DNA of 7,100 nucleotides from Rhodospirillales bacterium (GTDB taxonomy: Bacteria > Pseudomonadota > Alphaproteobacteria > Rhodospirillales > Magnetospirillaceae), in the NCBI GenBank assembly GCA_030040955.1, contig JASHSH010000091.1, positions 1-7,100 on the forward strand. The letters are read 5' to 3'. The translations under genes were made by a program, and so were the position numbers. Position 1 is the stretch's first letter; every line of letters starts with the position of its first letter. The notes beneath the pieces were generated by a model. That model worked only from the letters and a program-made list of their open reading frames with translations. It made no database searches and was not told where the DNA came from. Below, piece after piece: positions 1-5,572 of the stretch.

Positions 1-2
1 TC

Positions 3-263
3 CTACGCTACGTCGCCGGTCTTCCTCGGCTCGGCCGGAGTCGTTCCCGCCTTGGCCTGCGGCGCCGCCGTGCTGGCGGTCGCGTCGTCGAGCGCGATGC
101 GCGCGCAAGCAAGCAGATGGGCCACCTCGGCCAGTTGCAGCACCTGCGCCTCGCGCTCCAAATAGTGCAGTGCCGCCATCAGGCTGGTCGAGGCGCGGTC
201 GCGCTCGTCGGCCAGCGCGCGCACCGTCTCCTGGTTCAGCTCGAACGGAATCACATTGTCCAT
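3..263 (-). CDS. Small helical protein encoded directly after luxI, function unknown
   Basis: This predicted 86-residue soluble protein has no signal peptide or membrane segment. Its ATG (261-263) shares one base with the luxI stop codon (TGATG), and a GGGAGG sequence sits 7 nt upstream inside the luxI end, so it is almost certainly co-transcribed and translationally coupled with luxI. The N-terminus starts MDNVIPF. Residues about 27-60 form a predicted amphipathic helix pair, with the pattern ALxYLxxEAxxL then VAxxLxxA. The last 25 residues are Ala/Thr/Pro-rich and probably disordered. I do not recognise a named family. The helical part matches the small protein encoded at 1982-2131 (11 identities over 24 residues, no gap), so the two look paralogous. 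A role in tuning or executing the quorum-sensing response is inferred from position only. The stop codon is TAG at 3-5, so the gene is complete. Confidence 0.8.
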   Translation of the reverse strand: MDNVIPFELNQETVRALADERDRASTSLMAALHYLEREAQVLQLAEVAHLLACARIALDDATASTAAPQAKAGTTPAEPRKTGDVA

Positions 264-880
264 CACGCCGCCTCCCTGTCCGGGTTGCGCAGGAGCGCGT
301 GCGCGAATCCCGTGCGCTGCCTGCAATTGGCCAGCACCTCGGCCGAGACCTCGTGGCGAAGCCCGACCACGCCGGTGCCGTCCATCTCGGCCACGCCGCC
401 GAGCCGGTGGATGCGCCAGCCGGCGCGGCGCAGGATCGGCTCGATGCGGATGTCGGAGACCGAGATGAAATGGGGCGCGCCGATGCCGACGCCGAACTCC
501 ATCAGCCCGCAGAGCAGCTCCTGGCACACGTTGGCGCGCCCCTCCAGCCGCTCGCGGCGCGGATCGACGGCGAAGCGCGTGATGTCGTAGATGCGCGGCC
601 CCACCGGCGCCGCGCCCTCCAGAAGTTGCGGGAACACGTCGCACAGCAGGTTGGGACCCAGCGAATCGAGCAGCCGCGCGCCGGCGATCACCGCGCCGCG
701 CGAGTTGCGGATGGTGAGATAGACCGCGGCGGGCGTGTCGAACTGGTCGCGCTCGTTGCCTTCCGCGCAATCGAGCTTCCAGCCGAGGTGGCGCACGAAG
801 GTCTCGTAGCGCAGCTCGCCGAAGGACAGCAGGATGTCGGAATGAAAGGGCGCGTTCGCTCCGGTGATGACGTCCAGCAT
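263..880 (-). CDS. luxI: LuxI-family acyl-homoserine lactone synthase
   Basis: The predicted cytoplasmic enzyme has 205 residues, normal for LuxI. The family makes N-acyl-homoserine lactone signals from S-adenosylmethionine and an acyl-ACP or acyl-CoA. Invariant family residues fall in register: R24, F28, W34, D45, D48 (DQFD), R69 and R102 (in TRFAVD). The usual Glu of the ExxR motif is replaced by Asp (D99). The frame is open to a TTG at 919, but I chose the ATG at 880. It has GGGAG 7 nt upstream, gives the standard family N-terminus (MLDVITGAN), and puts the conserved residues at their canonical numbers. It lies 183 bp downstream of luxR on the same strand, with a lux-box-like element at 951-970. 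The small gene 263-3 follows with a 1-nt overlap. The acyl group cannot be predicted from the sequence; both fatty-acyl and CoA-derived (branched or aryl) signals occur in alphaproteobacterial relatives. Confidence 0.95.
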   Translation of the reverse strand: MLDVITGANAPFHSDILLSFGELRYETFVRHLGWKLDCAEGNERDQFDTPAAVYLTIRNSRGAVIAGARLLDSLGPNLLCDVFPQLLEGAAPVGPRIYDITRFAVDPRRERLEGRANVCQELLCGLMEFGVGIGAPHFISVSDIRIEPILRRAGWRIHRLGGVAEMDGTGVVGLRHEVSAEVLANCRQRTGFAHALLRNPDREAA

Positions 881-950
881 CGCCGCTCTCCCGGCCGGTT
901 GCAGCCGGAAGTAGAGCAAGCGGAGCGCGCGCCGTGACGCTGGCGAAAAT

Positions 951-970
951 CCCCTGGGATTATTCCGAGG
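951..970 (-). promoter_or_regulatory. Lux-box-like operator upstream of luxI
   Basis: On the plus strand the element reads CCCCTGGGAT followed by TATTCCGAGG. It is 20 bp long, the usual length of a LuxR-type binding site, and matches the element at 1903-1922 at 17 of 20 positions. It also contains a perfect small dyad, AATCCC-CT-GGGATT (949-962). It ends 70 bp upstream of the luxI ATG and has the same orientation relative to luxI as its sister has relative to luxR. I could not identify convincing -10 and -35 hexamers between it and luxI. Binding by the LuxR at 1064-1816 is inferred from duplication and position, not from a known consensus. Confidence 0.6.
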
Positions 971-973
971 ATG

Positions 974-1060
974 GAGCCGGTTCCGCGCCAGCGGAGACGG
1001 CGACTAGCCCGCGCGGCGCTTGAGCGGGGCCAACGCGGACGCGTTGGCCGCCTCGGGCAG
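974..1060 (+). repeat. Palindromic intergenic repeat, copy 1
   Basis: This is a direct copy, offset by exactly 1157 bp, of 2131-2217. The core 998-1060 matches 59 of 63 bases; the preceding 24 bases are more diverged. The core contains a perfect dyad at 1028-1049 (GGCCAACGCG, GA, CGCGTTGGCC). Before it lies a weaker one, GCCCGC paired with GCGGGGC with a bulge. The layout resembles REP/BIME-type extragenic palindromes. The repeat begins 3 bp after the lux-box-like site and ends 3 bp from the luxR stop codon. It could form a strong RNA hairpin at the 3' end of the luxR message, but no T tract follows, so it is not a canonical intrinsic terminator. Confidence 0.85.
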
Positions 1061-1063
1061 GAG

Positions 1064-1816
1064 TCAGTCGATGTGAATGAGGCCGAGCATCACGGCCTTC
1101 ACCACCGCGTGCGTGCGGTTCACCACCTGGAGCTTGCGCTTGACGCTGTCGAGGTGGAACTCGACCCCCTTCTCCGAGATGCCGAGGATGGTCGAGATGT
1201 CCCACGAGGTCTTGCCCTGCGCGGTCCATTGCAGCACCTCGCGCTCGCGCGGCGACAGCAGCGACTTCTGCCGCGGCGTGCTCAGCGCGCGGTCGAGCAG
1301 GATGCTGGCCGCGTGCGCGTGGTAATAGAGCGCCATCAGGTGGATCAGATTGCCGTAGACGCGGTAGTTCTGCGCCACCTCGGCCGCGGTGCCGCCGGGC
1401 ACCAGGCTCACGGTGGCGAAGTTGGTGCGCCCGTGCAGCGGGATGGTCATCCCGTCGCGCACGCCGGCATCGGTCGCCTCGTCGAACAGCCGCTTCTGCT
1501 TCGCCGTCAGCGTCTCCGGCGGCGTCACCTCGGACCAGCGGAACGGCACCTTGCGGTTGGGCAGCTCGTCGAGCACCGGATCGGCGTGCTGATAGCCCTC
1601 GGCGAAATAGTGGCTGACCCACTCGTCGGGGTAGTTGGAGATCAGATAGGGCAGCCGGTTGCCCACCCCGCTGATGCGCACGATGTGATAGGCGAAATAT
1701 TTGAAGCCGAAGGCCGAGACGGCATCCTGGAACACGCCCCGCAACGCGTCCGGATCGCCCGCCGCGTGCAGGCGGTCGAGAAACGAAATCAGCGCCTGAT
1801 TGCCGTCGCCGTCCAT
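1064..1816 (-). CDS. luxR: LuxR-family quorum-sensing transcriptional regulator
   Basis: The predicted 250-residue protein has an N-terminal autoinducer-binding domain (about 20-165) and a C-terminal LuxR-type helix-turn-helix (about 184-245). The residues conserved in TraR/LuxR-type receptors are present with constant offsets: W66, Y70, D79, W94 and G122 in the ligand pocket region, and E191, L195 and G201 in the DNA-binding domain (SPREREVL...GKT). It should bind the signal made by the neighbouring LuxI and control target promoters. The frame is open to 1969, but the extra residues do not look like LuxR. The ATG at 1816 is preceded by GTGGGG 6 nt upstream, a weak ribosome binding site; a GTG four codons earlier is a possible alternative. 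luxI follows on the same strand, with repeat copy 1 and a lux-box-like site between. A promoter and a second lux-box-like site lie upstream, which suggests autoregulation. Confidence 0.95.
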   Translation of the reverse strand: MDGDGNQALISFLDRLHAAGDPDALRGVFQDAVSAFGFKYFAYHIVRISGVGNRLPYLISNYPDEWVSHYFAEGYQHADPVLDELPNRKVPFRWSEVTPPETLTAKQKRLFDEATDAGVRDGMTIPLHGRTNFATVSLVPGGTAAEVAQNYRVYGNLIHLMALYYHAHAASILLDRALSTPRQKSLLSPREREVLQWTAQGKTSWDISTILGISEKGVEFHLDSVKRKLQVVNRTHAVVKAVMLGLIHID

Positions 1817-1865
1817 GCGATACCCCACGCTCGAACGGTCGCGCCCCGGAACGACTATTCCTGCG

Positions 1866-1893
1866 AGTATACCATTTTCGGGTGAGTTGCTAA
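1866..1893 (-). promoter_or_regulatory. Candidate sigma70-type promoter of luxR
   Basis: On the minus strand, TTAGCA (plus 1888-1893) and TATACT (plus 1866-1871) are separated by 16 bp. The -10 matches TATAAT at 5 of 6 positions and the -35 matches TTGACA at 4 of 6. Transcription would begin near 1859, giving a leader of roughly 40 nt before the luxR ATG. The lux-box-like element 1903-1922 lies 9 bp upstream of the -35, centred near -53, where an activator could act. This is one of the few AT-rich stretches in the window, which supports the call. Confidence 0.55.
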
Positions 1894-1902
1894 GAGGTTC
1901 CG

Positions 1903-1922
1903 CCCCTGGGAATTCTCCGAGG
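1903..1922. promoter_or_regulatory. Lux-box-like operator between luxR and the divergent small gene
   Basis: The element reads CCCCTGGGAA then TTCTCCGAGG on the plus strand. Its two 10-bp halves are inverted repeats at 7 of 10 positions, and the length is the usual 20 bp of lux boxes. The half-sites carry CTG and, symmetrically, CCG. It matches 951-970 at 17 of 20 bases. It sits immediately upstream of the luxR -35 and 59 bp upstream of the GTG of the divergent small gene, so it could control both. Use by the local LuxR is inferred. Confidence 0.62.
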
Positions 1923-1981
1923 GCCGCGCCGGCCGCGCGCCATGGCAGGATTCGCCAGGAGCTTTCCATGGAGGATCGTGC

Positions 1982-2131
1982 GTGCGTACGGGTGCGCAGG
2001 CGTTCGATGCGGCGTCGTCCCGGCGCGAGGGGCTGCTGATCGCGCTCAAATATCTGCGCGACGAGGCCGAGCGGCTGGGCTTCCCCGCGGTGGCGCAGTA
2101 TCTGCGCCGCGCGCTCTCGAATATCCGCTAG
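1982..2131 (+). CDS. Small helical protein divergent from luxR, paralogue of the luxI-linked one
   Basis: The predicted protein has 49 residues. It starts at GTG 1982, with GGAGG (1970-1974) 7 nt upstream, the strongest ribosome binding site in this region. The ATG at 1968 overlaps that site and is in another frame. The stop is TAG at 2129-2131. Residues about 18-46 are predicted helical: ALKYLRDEAERLGF then VAQYLRRAL. The pattern A-L-x-Y-L-x-x-E-A-x-x-L, followed by V-A-x-x-L-x-x-A, is shared with the protein encoded at 3-263 (11/24 identical). I see no membrane segment or signal peptide. It diverges from luxR across a 165-bp region carrying a lux-box-like site, so quorum control is plausible. 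The function is unknown. Repeat copy 2 begins at its stop codon. Confidence 0.7.
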   Translation: MRTGAQAFDAASSRREGLLIALKYLRDEAERLGFPAVAQYLRRALSNIR

Positions 2132-2217
2132 AGCCGATCCCGCCTCGATGGAATCGGCGACAAGCCCGCGCGGCGCTTGAGCGGGGCCAACGCGGACGCG
2201 TTGGCCGCGTCATGCAG
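2131..2217 (+). repeat. Palindromic intergenic repeat, copy 2
   Basis: This is the direct partner of 974-1060 in the same orientation. It contains three possible hairpins: GCCGAT with ATCGGC (2133-2157), GCCCGC with GCGGGGC, and the perfect 10-bp dyad GGCCAACGCG-GA-CGCGTTGGCC at 2185-2206. It starts on the last base of the small gene's stop codon, so like copy 1 it lies right at the 3' end of a gene. It may stabilise or end that transcript. No T tract follows. The match to copy 1 is 59/63 in the core 2155-2217, which implies recent duplication or conservation of a dispersed element. Confidence 0.85.
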
Positions 2218-2244
2218 ACCCCGGCGGCGGCAATCCGCGACCCG

Positions 2245-2343
2245 GTTTGCCTCGCGCCTTTAGGATTTTTCGCCTCTCCTTCGACTTGACGCTCCGCGTC
2301 GGCTCGGGATGAGGCGAAAAATGTCTCGAAGGGGGAGGCAAAC
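2245..2343. repeat. 99-bp long interrupted palindrome (hairpin element, MITE-like)
   Basis: Nested complementary arms pair in order. GTTTGCCTC (2245-2253) pairs with GAGGCAAAC (2335-2343). CCTT (2257-2260) pairs with AAGG (2329-2332). ATTTTTCGCCTC (2265-2276) pairs with GAGGCGAAAAAT (2311-2322). CGA (2282-2284) pairs with TCG (2304-2306), and GACGC (2288-2292) with GCGTC (2296-2300). The whole segment can therefore fold as one hairpin of about 33 base pairs with internal loops and a 3-nt tip. It lies between repeat copy 2 and comM and has no coding signal of its own. A non-autonomous mobile element, a dispersed palindromic repeat or a structured RNA are all possible. I saw no clear target-site duplication. 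Confidence 0.7.
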
Positions 2344-2393
2344 TGAGGCGGTGCCCAGCGGCCGCCGCGCTGGCCGACCCTCGGTTGCGCCGG

Positions 2394-2399
2394 TATCAT
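2394..2399 (+). promoter_or_regulatory. Candidate -10 element for a leaderless comM transcript
   Basis: TATCAT matches TATAAT at 5 of 6 positions and ends 7 bp before the comM ATG. Transcription would then start at or next to the ATG. No Shine-Dalgarno-like sequence lies in the 20 bases before the start codon, which fits a leaderless message. A -35 at 17-bp spacing (2371-2376, TGGCCG) is poor, so the promoter call is tentative. Confidence 0.4.
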
Positions 2400-2406
2400 C
2401 GGTTGC

Positions 2407-3939
2407 ATGATCGCGCGCGTCGGCACCGTCGCCTTCCAGGGCATCGAGGTCCTGCCCATCGAGGTGCAGGCGCAGATGGCGGCGGGGCTGCCCGCCTTCA
2501 CCCTGGTCGGCCTGCCCGACCGCGGCGTGGGCGAAAGCCGCGAGCGGGTGCGCGCCGCGCTCAACGCGCTCGGCCTCGCGCTGCCGCCCAAGCGCATCAC
2601 CATCAATCTCGCGCCCGCCGACGTGCTTAAGGAGGGCAGCCATTTCGATCTGCCGATCGCGATGGCCCTCCTCGTCGCCATGGGCATCCTCCCGGGCGAG
2701 GACATCGCCGAGTTCATGGCGCTAGGTGAGCTCGGGCTCGATGGCGGACTCGCGCCGGTGGCGGGCGTGCTGCCGGCGGCGATGGCGGCGGCGGAGCGCT
2801 CGCGCGGGCTGATCTGTCCCGGCGCGCAGGGCGGCGAGGCGGCCTGGGCGGGCATCGCGGTGCTGGCGCCGGCCACGCTGCTCGCGCTGATCAACCATTT
2901 CAAGGGAACCCAGCTGCTCGGCAAGCCGCTGCCCGAGATGGCGGAGGCGGAGGCGAGCCCGCTCGATCTCAAGGACATCAAGGGCCAGGAGGGGGCCAAG
3001 CGGGCGCTCGAAGTGGCCGCCGCCGGCGGACACAATCTGCTGATGATCGGCCCGCCCGGCGCGGGCAAGTCGATGCTCGCCCAACGCCTGCCCGCGCTGC
3101 TGCCGCCGCTCGGCGCCGCCGAGTCGCTCGAGGTGAGCATGATCCACAGCCTGGCCGGCACGCTCGACCAGGGCCGCCTGCTCACCCGGCGGCCGTTCCG
3201 CGATCCGCATCATTCGGCCTCGGTGCCGGCGCTCGTCGGCGGCGGGATGCGCGCGCGGCCGGGCGAGGTCTCGCTCGCGCATGGCGGCGTGCTGTTCCTC
3301 GACGAGCTGCCCGAGTTCCAGCGCGCCGCGCTCGAGGCGCTGCGCCAGCCCCTGGAGACCGGCCGCACCTCGGTCGCGCGCGCCAACGCGCATGTCACCT
3401 ACCCGGCGCGGGTGCAGCTGGTGGCGGCGATGAATCCGTGCAAGTGCGGCTATCTCGGCGATCCGGGCCTGGCCTGCACGCGGGCGCCGAAATGCGGCGC
3501 CGAGTATCAGACGCGCATCTCGGGCCCGCTGTTCGACCGCATCGATCTCCATGTCGAGGTGCCGGCGGTGAACCCGGCGGATTTGTCGCTGCCGCCCCCG
3601 GCCGAGGGCTCGGCCGAGATCGCCGCGCGCGTCGCCGCGGCGCGCACCCGCCAGCGCGAGCGCTACGCCCAGCTCGCGCCCGAACGGCCGGTGCGGACGA
3701 ATGCCGAAGCCGACGGCGAGCTGCTCGAACGGGTGGCCGCGCCGGACGCCGAGGGCCGCGCCCTGCTCACCGAGGCGGCGACGCGGATGCGCCTCTCGGC
3801 GCGCGGCTATCACCGCGTGCTGCGGGTGGCGCGCACGCTCGCCGATCTCGACGCGGCCGAGGGCGTGCGCCGCATCCACGTCGCCGAGGCGCTCACCTAC
3901 CGCCGCCTGATGCCCGGCCGGGCGGGGCTGGCGGGGTGA
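2407..3939 (+). CDS. comM: ComM/YifB family Mg-chelatase-like AAA+ ATPase
   Basis: The predicted 510-residue cytoplasmic protein is full length for the family. ComM in naturally transformable bacteria is a hexameric helicase that drives branch migration while incoming DNA is integrated. Orthologues are also widespread in species without known competence. Residues about 1-170 form the N-terminal ChlI-like domain, starting with the typical MIARVGTVAFQGIEV, so ATG 2407 is firm. The AAA+ core has Walker A GPPGAGKS (215-222), Walker B VLFLDE (295-300), a sensor Asn in AAMNPC (N343), the cysteine set C345, C347, C357 and C363, then ISGPLFDRID (371-380). The C-terminal Mg-chelatase lid domain (about 415-505) is present. 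There is no ribosome binding site. It stands alone, since the methyltransferase downstream has its own promoter. A TfoX-domain gene lies 1.6 kb away, but no competence machinery is visible. Confidence 0.97.
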   Translation: MIARVGTVAFQGIEVLPIEVQAQMAAGLPAFTLVGLPDRGVGESRERVRAALNALGLALPPKRITINLAPADVLKEGSHFDLPIAMALLVAMGILPGEDIAEFMALGELGLDGGLAPVAGVLPAAMAAAERSRGLICPGAQGGEAAWAGIAVLAPATLLALINHFKGTQLLGKPLPEMAEAEASPLDLKDIKGQEGAKRALEVAAAGGHNLLMIGPPGAGKSMLAQRLPALLPPLGAAESLEVSMIHSLAGTLDQGRLLTRRPFRDPHHSASVPALVGGGMRARPGEVSLAHGGVLFLDELPEFQRAALEALRQPLETGRTSVARANAHVTYPARVQLVAAMNPCKCGYLGDPGLACTRAPKCGAEYQTRISGPLFDRIDLHVEVPAVNPADLSLPPPAEGSAEIAARVAAARTRQRERYAQLAPERPVRTNAEADGELLERVAAPDAEGRALLTEAATRMRLSARGYHRVLRVARTLADLDAAEGVRRIHVAEALTYRRLMPGRAGLAG

Positions 3940-3947
3940 GGCGGCGG

Positions 3948-3976
3948 TTGGTGCAGCCGACCGATCGTTGTACGAT
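3948..3976 (+). promoter_or_regulatory. Candidate promoter of the methyltransferase-nuclease unit with overlapping dyad
   Basis: TTGGTG (3948-3953) and TACGAT (3971-3976) are separated by 17 bp. The -10 matches consensus at 4 of 6 positions, and the -35 begins with TTG. Transcription would start near 3983, about 18 nt before the methyltransferase ATG. A 13-bp dyad, ATCGT-TGT-ACGAT (3964-3976), covers the -10. A protein bound there would block the polymerase, so this is a candidate operator for self-control of the restriction-modification genes. Confidence 0.45.
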
Positions 3977-4000
3977 GCGCAAAGCCTTCGGGAGCCCGGC

Positions 4001-4861
4001 ATGGCGATCACCGAGCATAGCGTGCGGGAGGGCGATGCGCGCGATCTGACTTCGGTCGCGAGCAATTCCGTGCATCTCGTCGTCACTTCGCCGCCATATG
4101 GCGCGCTGAAGGAGTATCCCAAGCACGCGCAGCAGCTCGGCAACGTGCAGGCCTATGATCTGTTCCTCGACGAGCTCGACCGGGTATGGGCGGAATGCCT
4201 CCGCGTGCTGGTGCCGGGGGGACGGGCCTGCGTCGTGGTCGGCGATGTCTGCCTGTCGCGCCGCCAGGCGGGGAGGCATCACGTGCTGCCGCTTTCCGCC
4301 GACATCCAGGTGCGCGCGCGCCGGATCGGCTTCGACGTGCTGACGCCGATCCGCTGGCTGAAGGTCGCCAACATCAAGCTGGAGGCGTCGCGCTCGTCGC
4401 GCTTCCTCGGCAAGCCGAACCTGCCGAACGGCATCGTTAAGAACGACATCGAGCACATCCTGTTTCTGCGCAAGCCGGGCGGCTATCGCAAGCCGACGCG
4501 CGAGATGGAGGAGCGCAGCCGCATCTCGACCGACGATTATGCGCACTGGTTTTCCCCGGTCTGGTCCGACGTGACGGGGCAGATCCGCAAGGACCATCCG
4601 GCGCCGTTCCCGGTCGAGGTCCCGCGCCGGCTGATCCGCATGTTCAGCTTCGCCGGCGACACGGTGCTCGATCCGTTCGCTGGCACCGGCACCACGGCGG
4701 TCGCGGCGATGGAGACCGGCCGCAACTCGATCAGCATCGAGATCGAGCCGAGTTACATTTCGATCATCGATGACCGGCTGCGCCAGGGAAAGCTCGGCGC
4801 CAGGCTGGTCGTCACCCGCCTCGACCCGGTTTCCCCGCCGATCGCGCGCCGCGCGGTCTGA
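4001..4861 (+). CDS. Beta-class site-specific DNA methyltransferase (N4-cytosine or N6-adenine)
   Basis: The predicted 286-residue enzyme transfers a methyl group from S-adenosylmethionine to an exocyclic amino group in DNA. The catalytic motif IV TSPPYG (29-34) comes before the SAM-binding motif I DPFAGTGTT (224-232), with the target-recognition region (about 120-195) between. This order defines the beta class. HPAPFPVEVPRRLI (199-212) is motif X. SPPY rather than DPPY favours N4-cytosine methylation, but this is not decisive. I chose ATG 4001 because GGGAG (3990-3994) precedes it by 6 nt; the frame is open to a TTG at 3968 with no such support. The TGA is followed at once by the ATG of the putative nuclease gene (TGAATG), so the two are coupled. 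This arrangement suggests the protective half of a type II restriction-modification system. The recognition sequence cannot be read from the protein. Confidence 0.92.
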   Translation: MAITEHSVREGDARDLTSVASNSVHLVVTSPPYGALKEYPKHAQQLGNVQAYDLFLDELDRVWAECLRVLVPGGRACVVVGDVCLSRRQAGRHHVLPLSADIQVRARRIGFDVLTPIRWLKVANIKLEASRSSRFLGKPNLPNGIVKNDIEHILFLRKPGGYRKPTREMEERSRISTDDYAHWFSPVWSDVTGQIRKDHPAPFPVEVPRRLIRMFSFAGDTVLDPFAGTGTTAVAAMETGRNSISIEIEPSYISIIDDRLRQGKLGARLVVTRLDPVSPPIARRAV

Positions 4862-5572
4862 ATGGAATTTCGCCTGCTCGACCGCTTTCGCGGCCTGTTC
4901 GAGGGCAAGGTCTATTTGCATCGCAGTTCCAAGCTGGGCGATCTCGTCGCGCAGGAGCTCTACGAGGACCTTTACACGCTGAACCGGTCCGCCAAACTGC
5001 GCGCGCGGATCGAGGCGGGCAGCCGCGTGATCAACCCGCTCAACGGCAGCGTGGGGATCAAGGCGCGGCGCGGCGATGGGACATTCGGCGAGCTGGTGCC
5101 GCGCGCCGTCGCGCGGCGGGACGAAGGCTGGACCGTCGCGCGCGGCCCTATCGCCACCGTGGAGATCGGCGCCGAGGTGAAGATCTTCGCCAAGGCGATG
5201 GGCAAGCAGATCGGCCGCGTGATGACCGTGCTGGCGGACCAGGCGACGCATTTCCGCAAGGGCGGCGCTTCGGCCATCAGCGTCGCGGTCGTCGGCATCA
5301 ACTCGGCGGAGCGATATACCTCGTTTGAAGGCGAGAAGCGGTGGACCACGGACGGCTCGGGAGGCTATCGGCATCCCGGGCAGGAAGCCGAACGGACCGA
5401 GCAGCTACTGCGGCAAGATGTCCAGGCGAAGTTCGATCATTTCCTGGTCCTGCGCTTCAAGGCGACCAACGAGCCGCCCTTTCCCTTCTCCTGGGTCGAC
5501 GCGAAGCAGGCCGAGTTGGAGTATGGAGCGATCCTGACCAGGATTTCCCTGGACTACGAAGCGCGATTTTGA
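4862..5572 (+). CDS. Putative restriction endonuclease paired with the methyltransferase
   Basis: The predicted 236-residue protein has no signal peptide or membrane segment. Its ATG directly abuts the stop of the methyltransferase gene, the usual partner arrangement in type II restriction-modification systems. I do not recognise a named family with certainty. Residues 96-132 have the look of a PD-(D/E)XK nuclease core. A beta strand with E101 and E105-V-K107 is followed by a helix, KAMGKQIGRVMTVL, and then a hydrophobic strand, ISVAVVGIN (119-127). D72 could supply the upstream acidic residue. A later strand, FLVLRFKATN (184-193), and an aromatic stretch, PFPFSWVD (196-203), follow. Endonuclease function is inferred from linkage and this motif. 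A helper or phage-defence protein of another kind is the alternative. The last 19 bases overlap the convergent TfoX-domain gene. Confidence 0.75.
   Translation: MEFRLLDRFRGLFEGKVYLHRSSKLGDLVAQELYEDLYTLNRSAKLRARIEAGSRVINPLNGSVGIKARRGDGTFGELVPRAVARRDEGWTVARGPIATVEIGAEVKIFAKAMGKQIGRVMTVLADQATHFRKGGASAISVAVVGINSAERYTSFEGEKRWTTDGSGGYRHPGQEAERTEQLLRQDVQAKFDHFLVLRFKATNEPPFPFSWVDAKQAELEYGAILTRISLDYEARF

Noticed and set aside
881..919. N-terminal extension of LuxI to the TTG at 919
   Set aside because: The extra 13 residues are not seen in LuxI proteins. ATG 880 has a ribosome binding site and puts R24, W34, D45 and D48 at their usual numbers.
170..937. Plus-strand open frame of 255 codons opposite luxI
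   Set aside because: It is antisense to luxI and the small gene, both of which are supported by motifs or ribosome binding sites. The translation is Arg/Ala-rich with no recognisable domain.
1028..1049. Perfect palindrome as an intrinsic terminator of luxR
   Set aside because: There is no T tract on either side. It is better described as part of a duplicated REP-like repeat, though it may still affect transcript ends.
1817..1969. N-terminal extension of LuxR to 1969
   Set aside because: It would cover the likely promoter and the lux-box-like site, and the extra residues do not resemble LuxR.
1942..2289. Plus-strand ATG frame of 115 codons
   Set aside because: It has no ribosome binding site and reads through repeat copy 2 into the hairpin element. 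The overlapping GTG frame 1982-2131 has a strong ribosome binding site and a paralogue.
2046..3185. Long minus-strand open frame of 379 codons across comM
   Set aside because: It is the antisense shadow of comM. Its composition is Ser/Ala/Pro-rich with no domain, and it runs through repeat copy 2 and the hairpin element.
3968..4000. Upstream TTG start for the methyltransferase
   Set aside because: It overlaps the likely -10 region and has no ribosome binding site. ATG 4001 has GGGAG at 6 nt.
2722..5374. Long minus-strand open frames (2722-4143 and 3893-5374)
   Set aside because: They are antisense to comM, the methyltransferase and the nuclease, with Arg/His-rich composition typical of reverse-frame GC-rich DNA.
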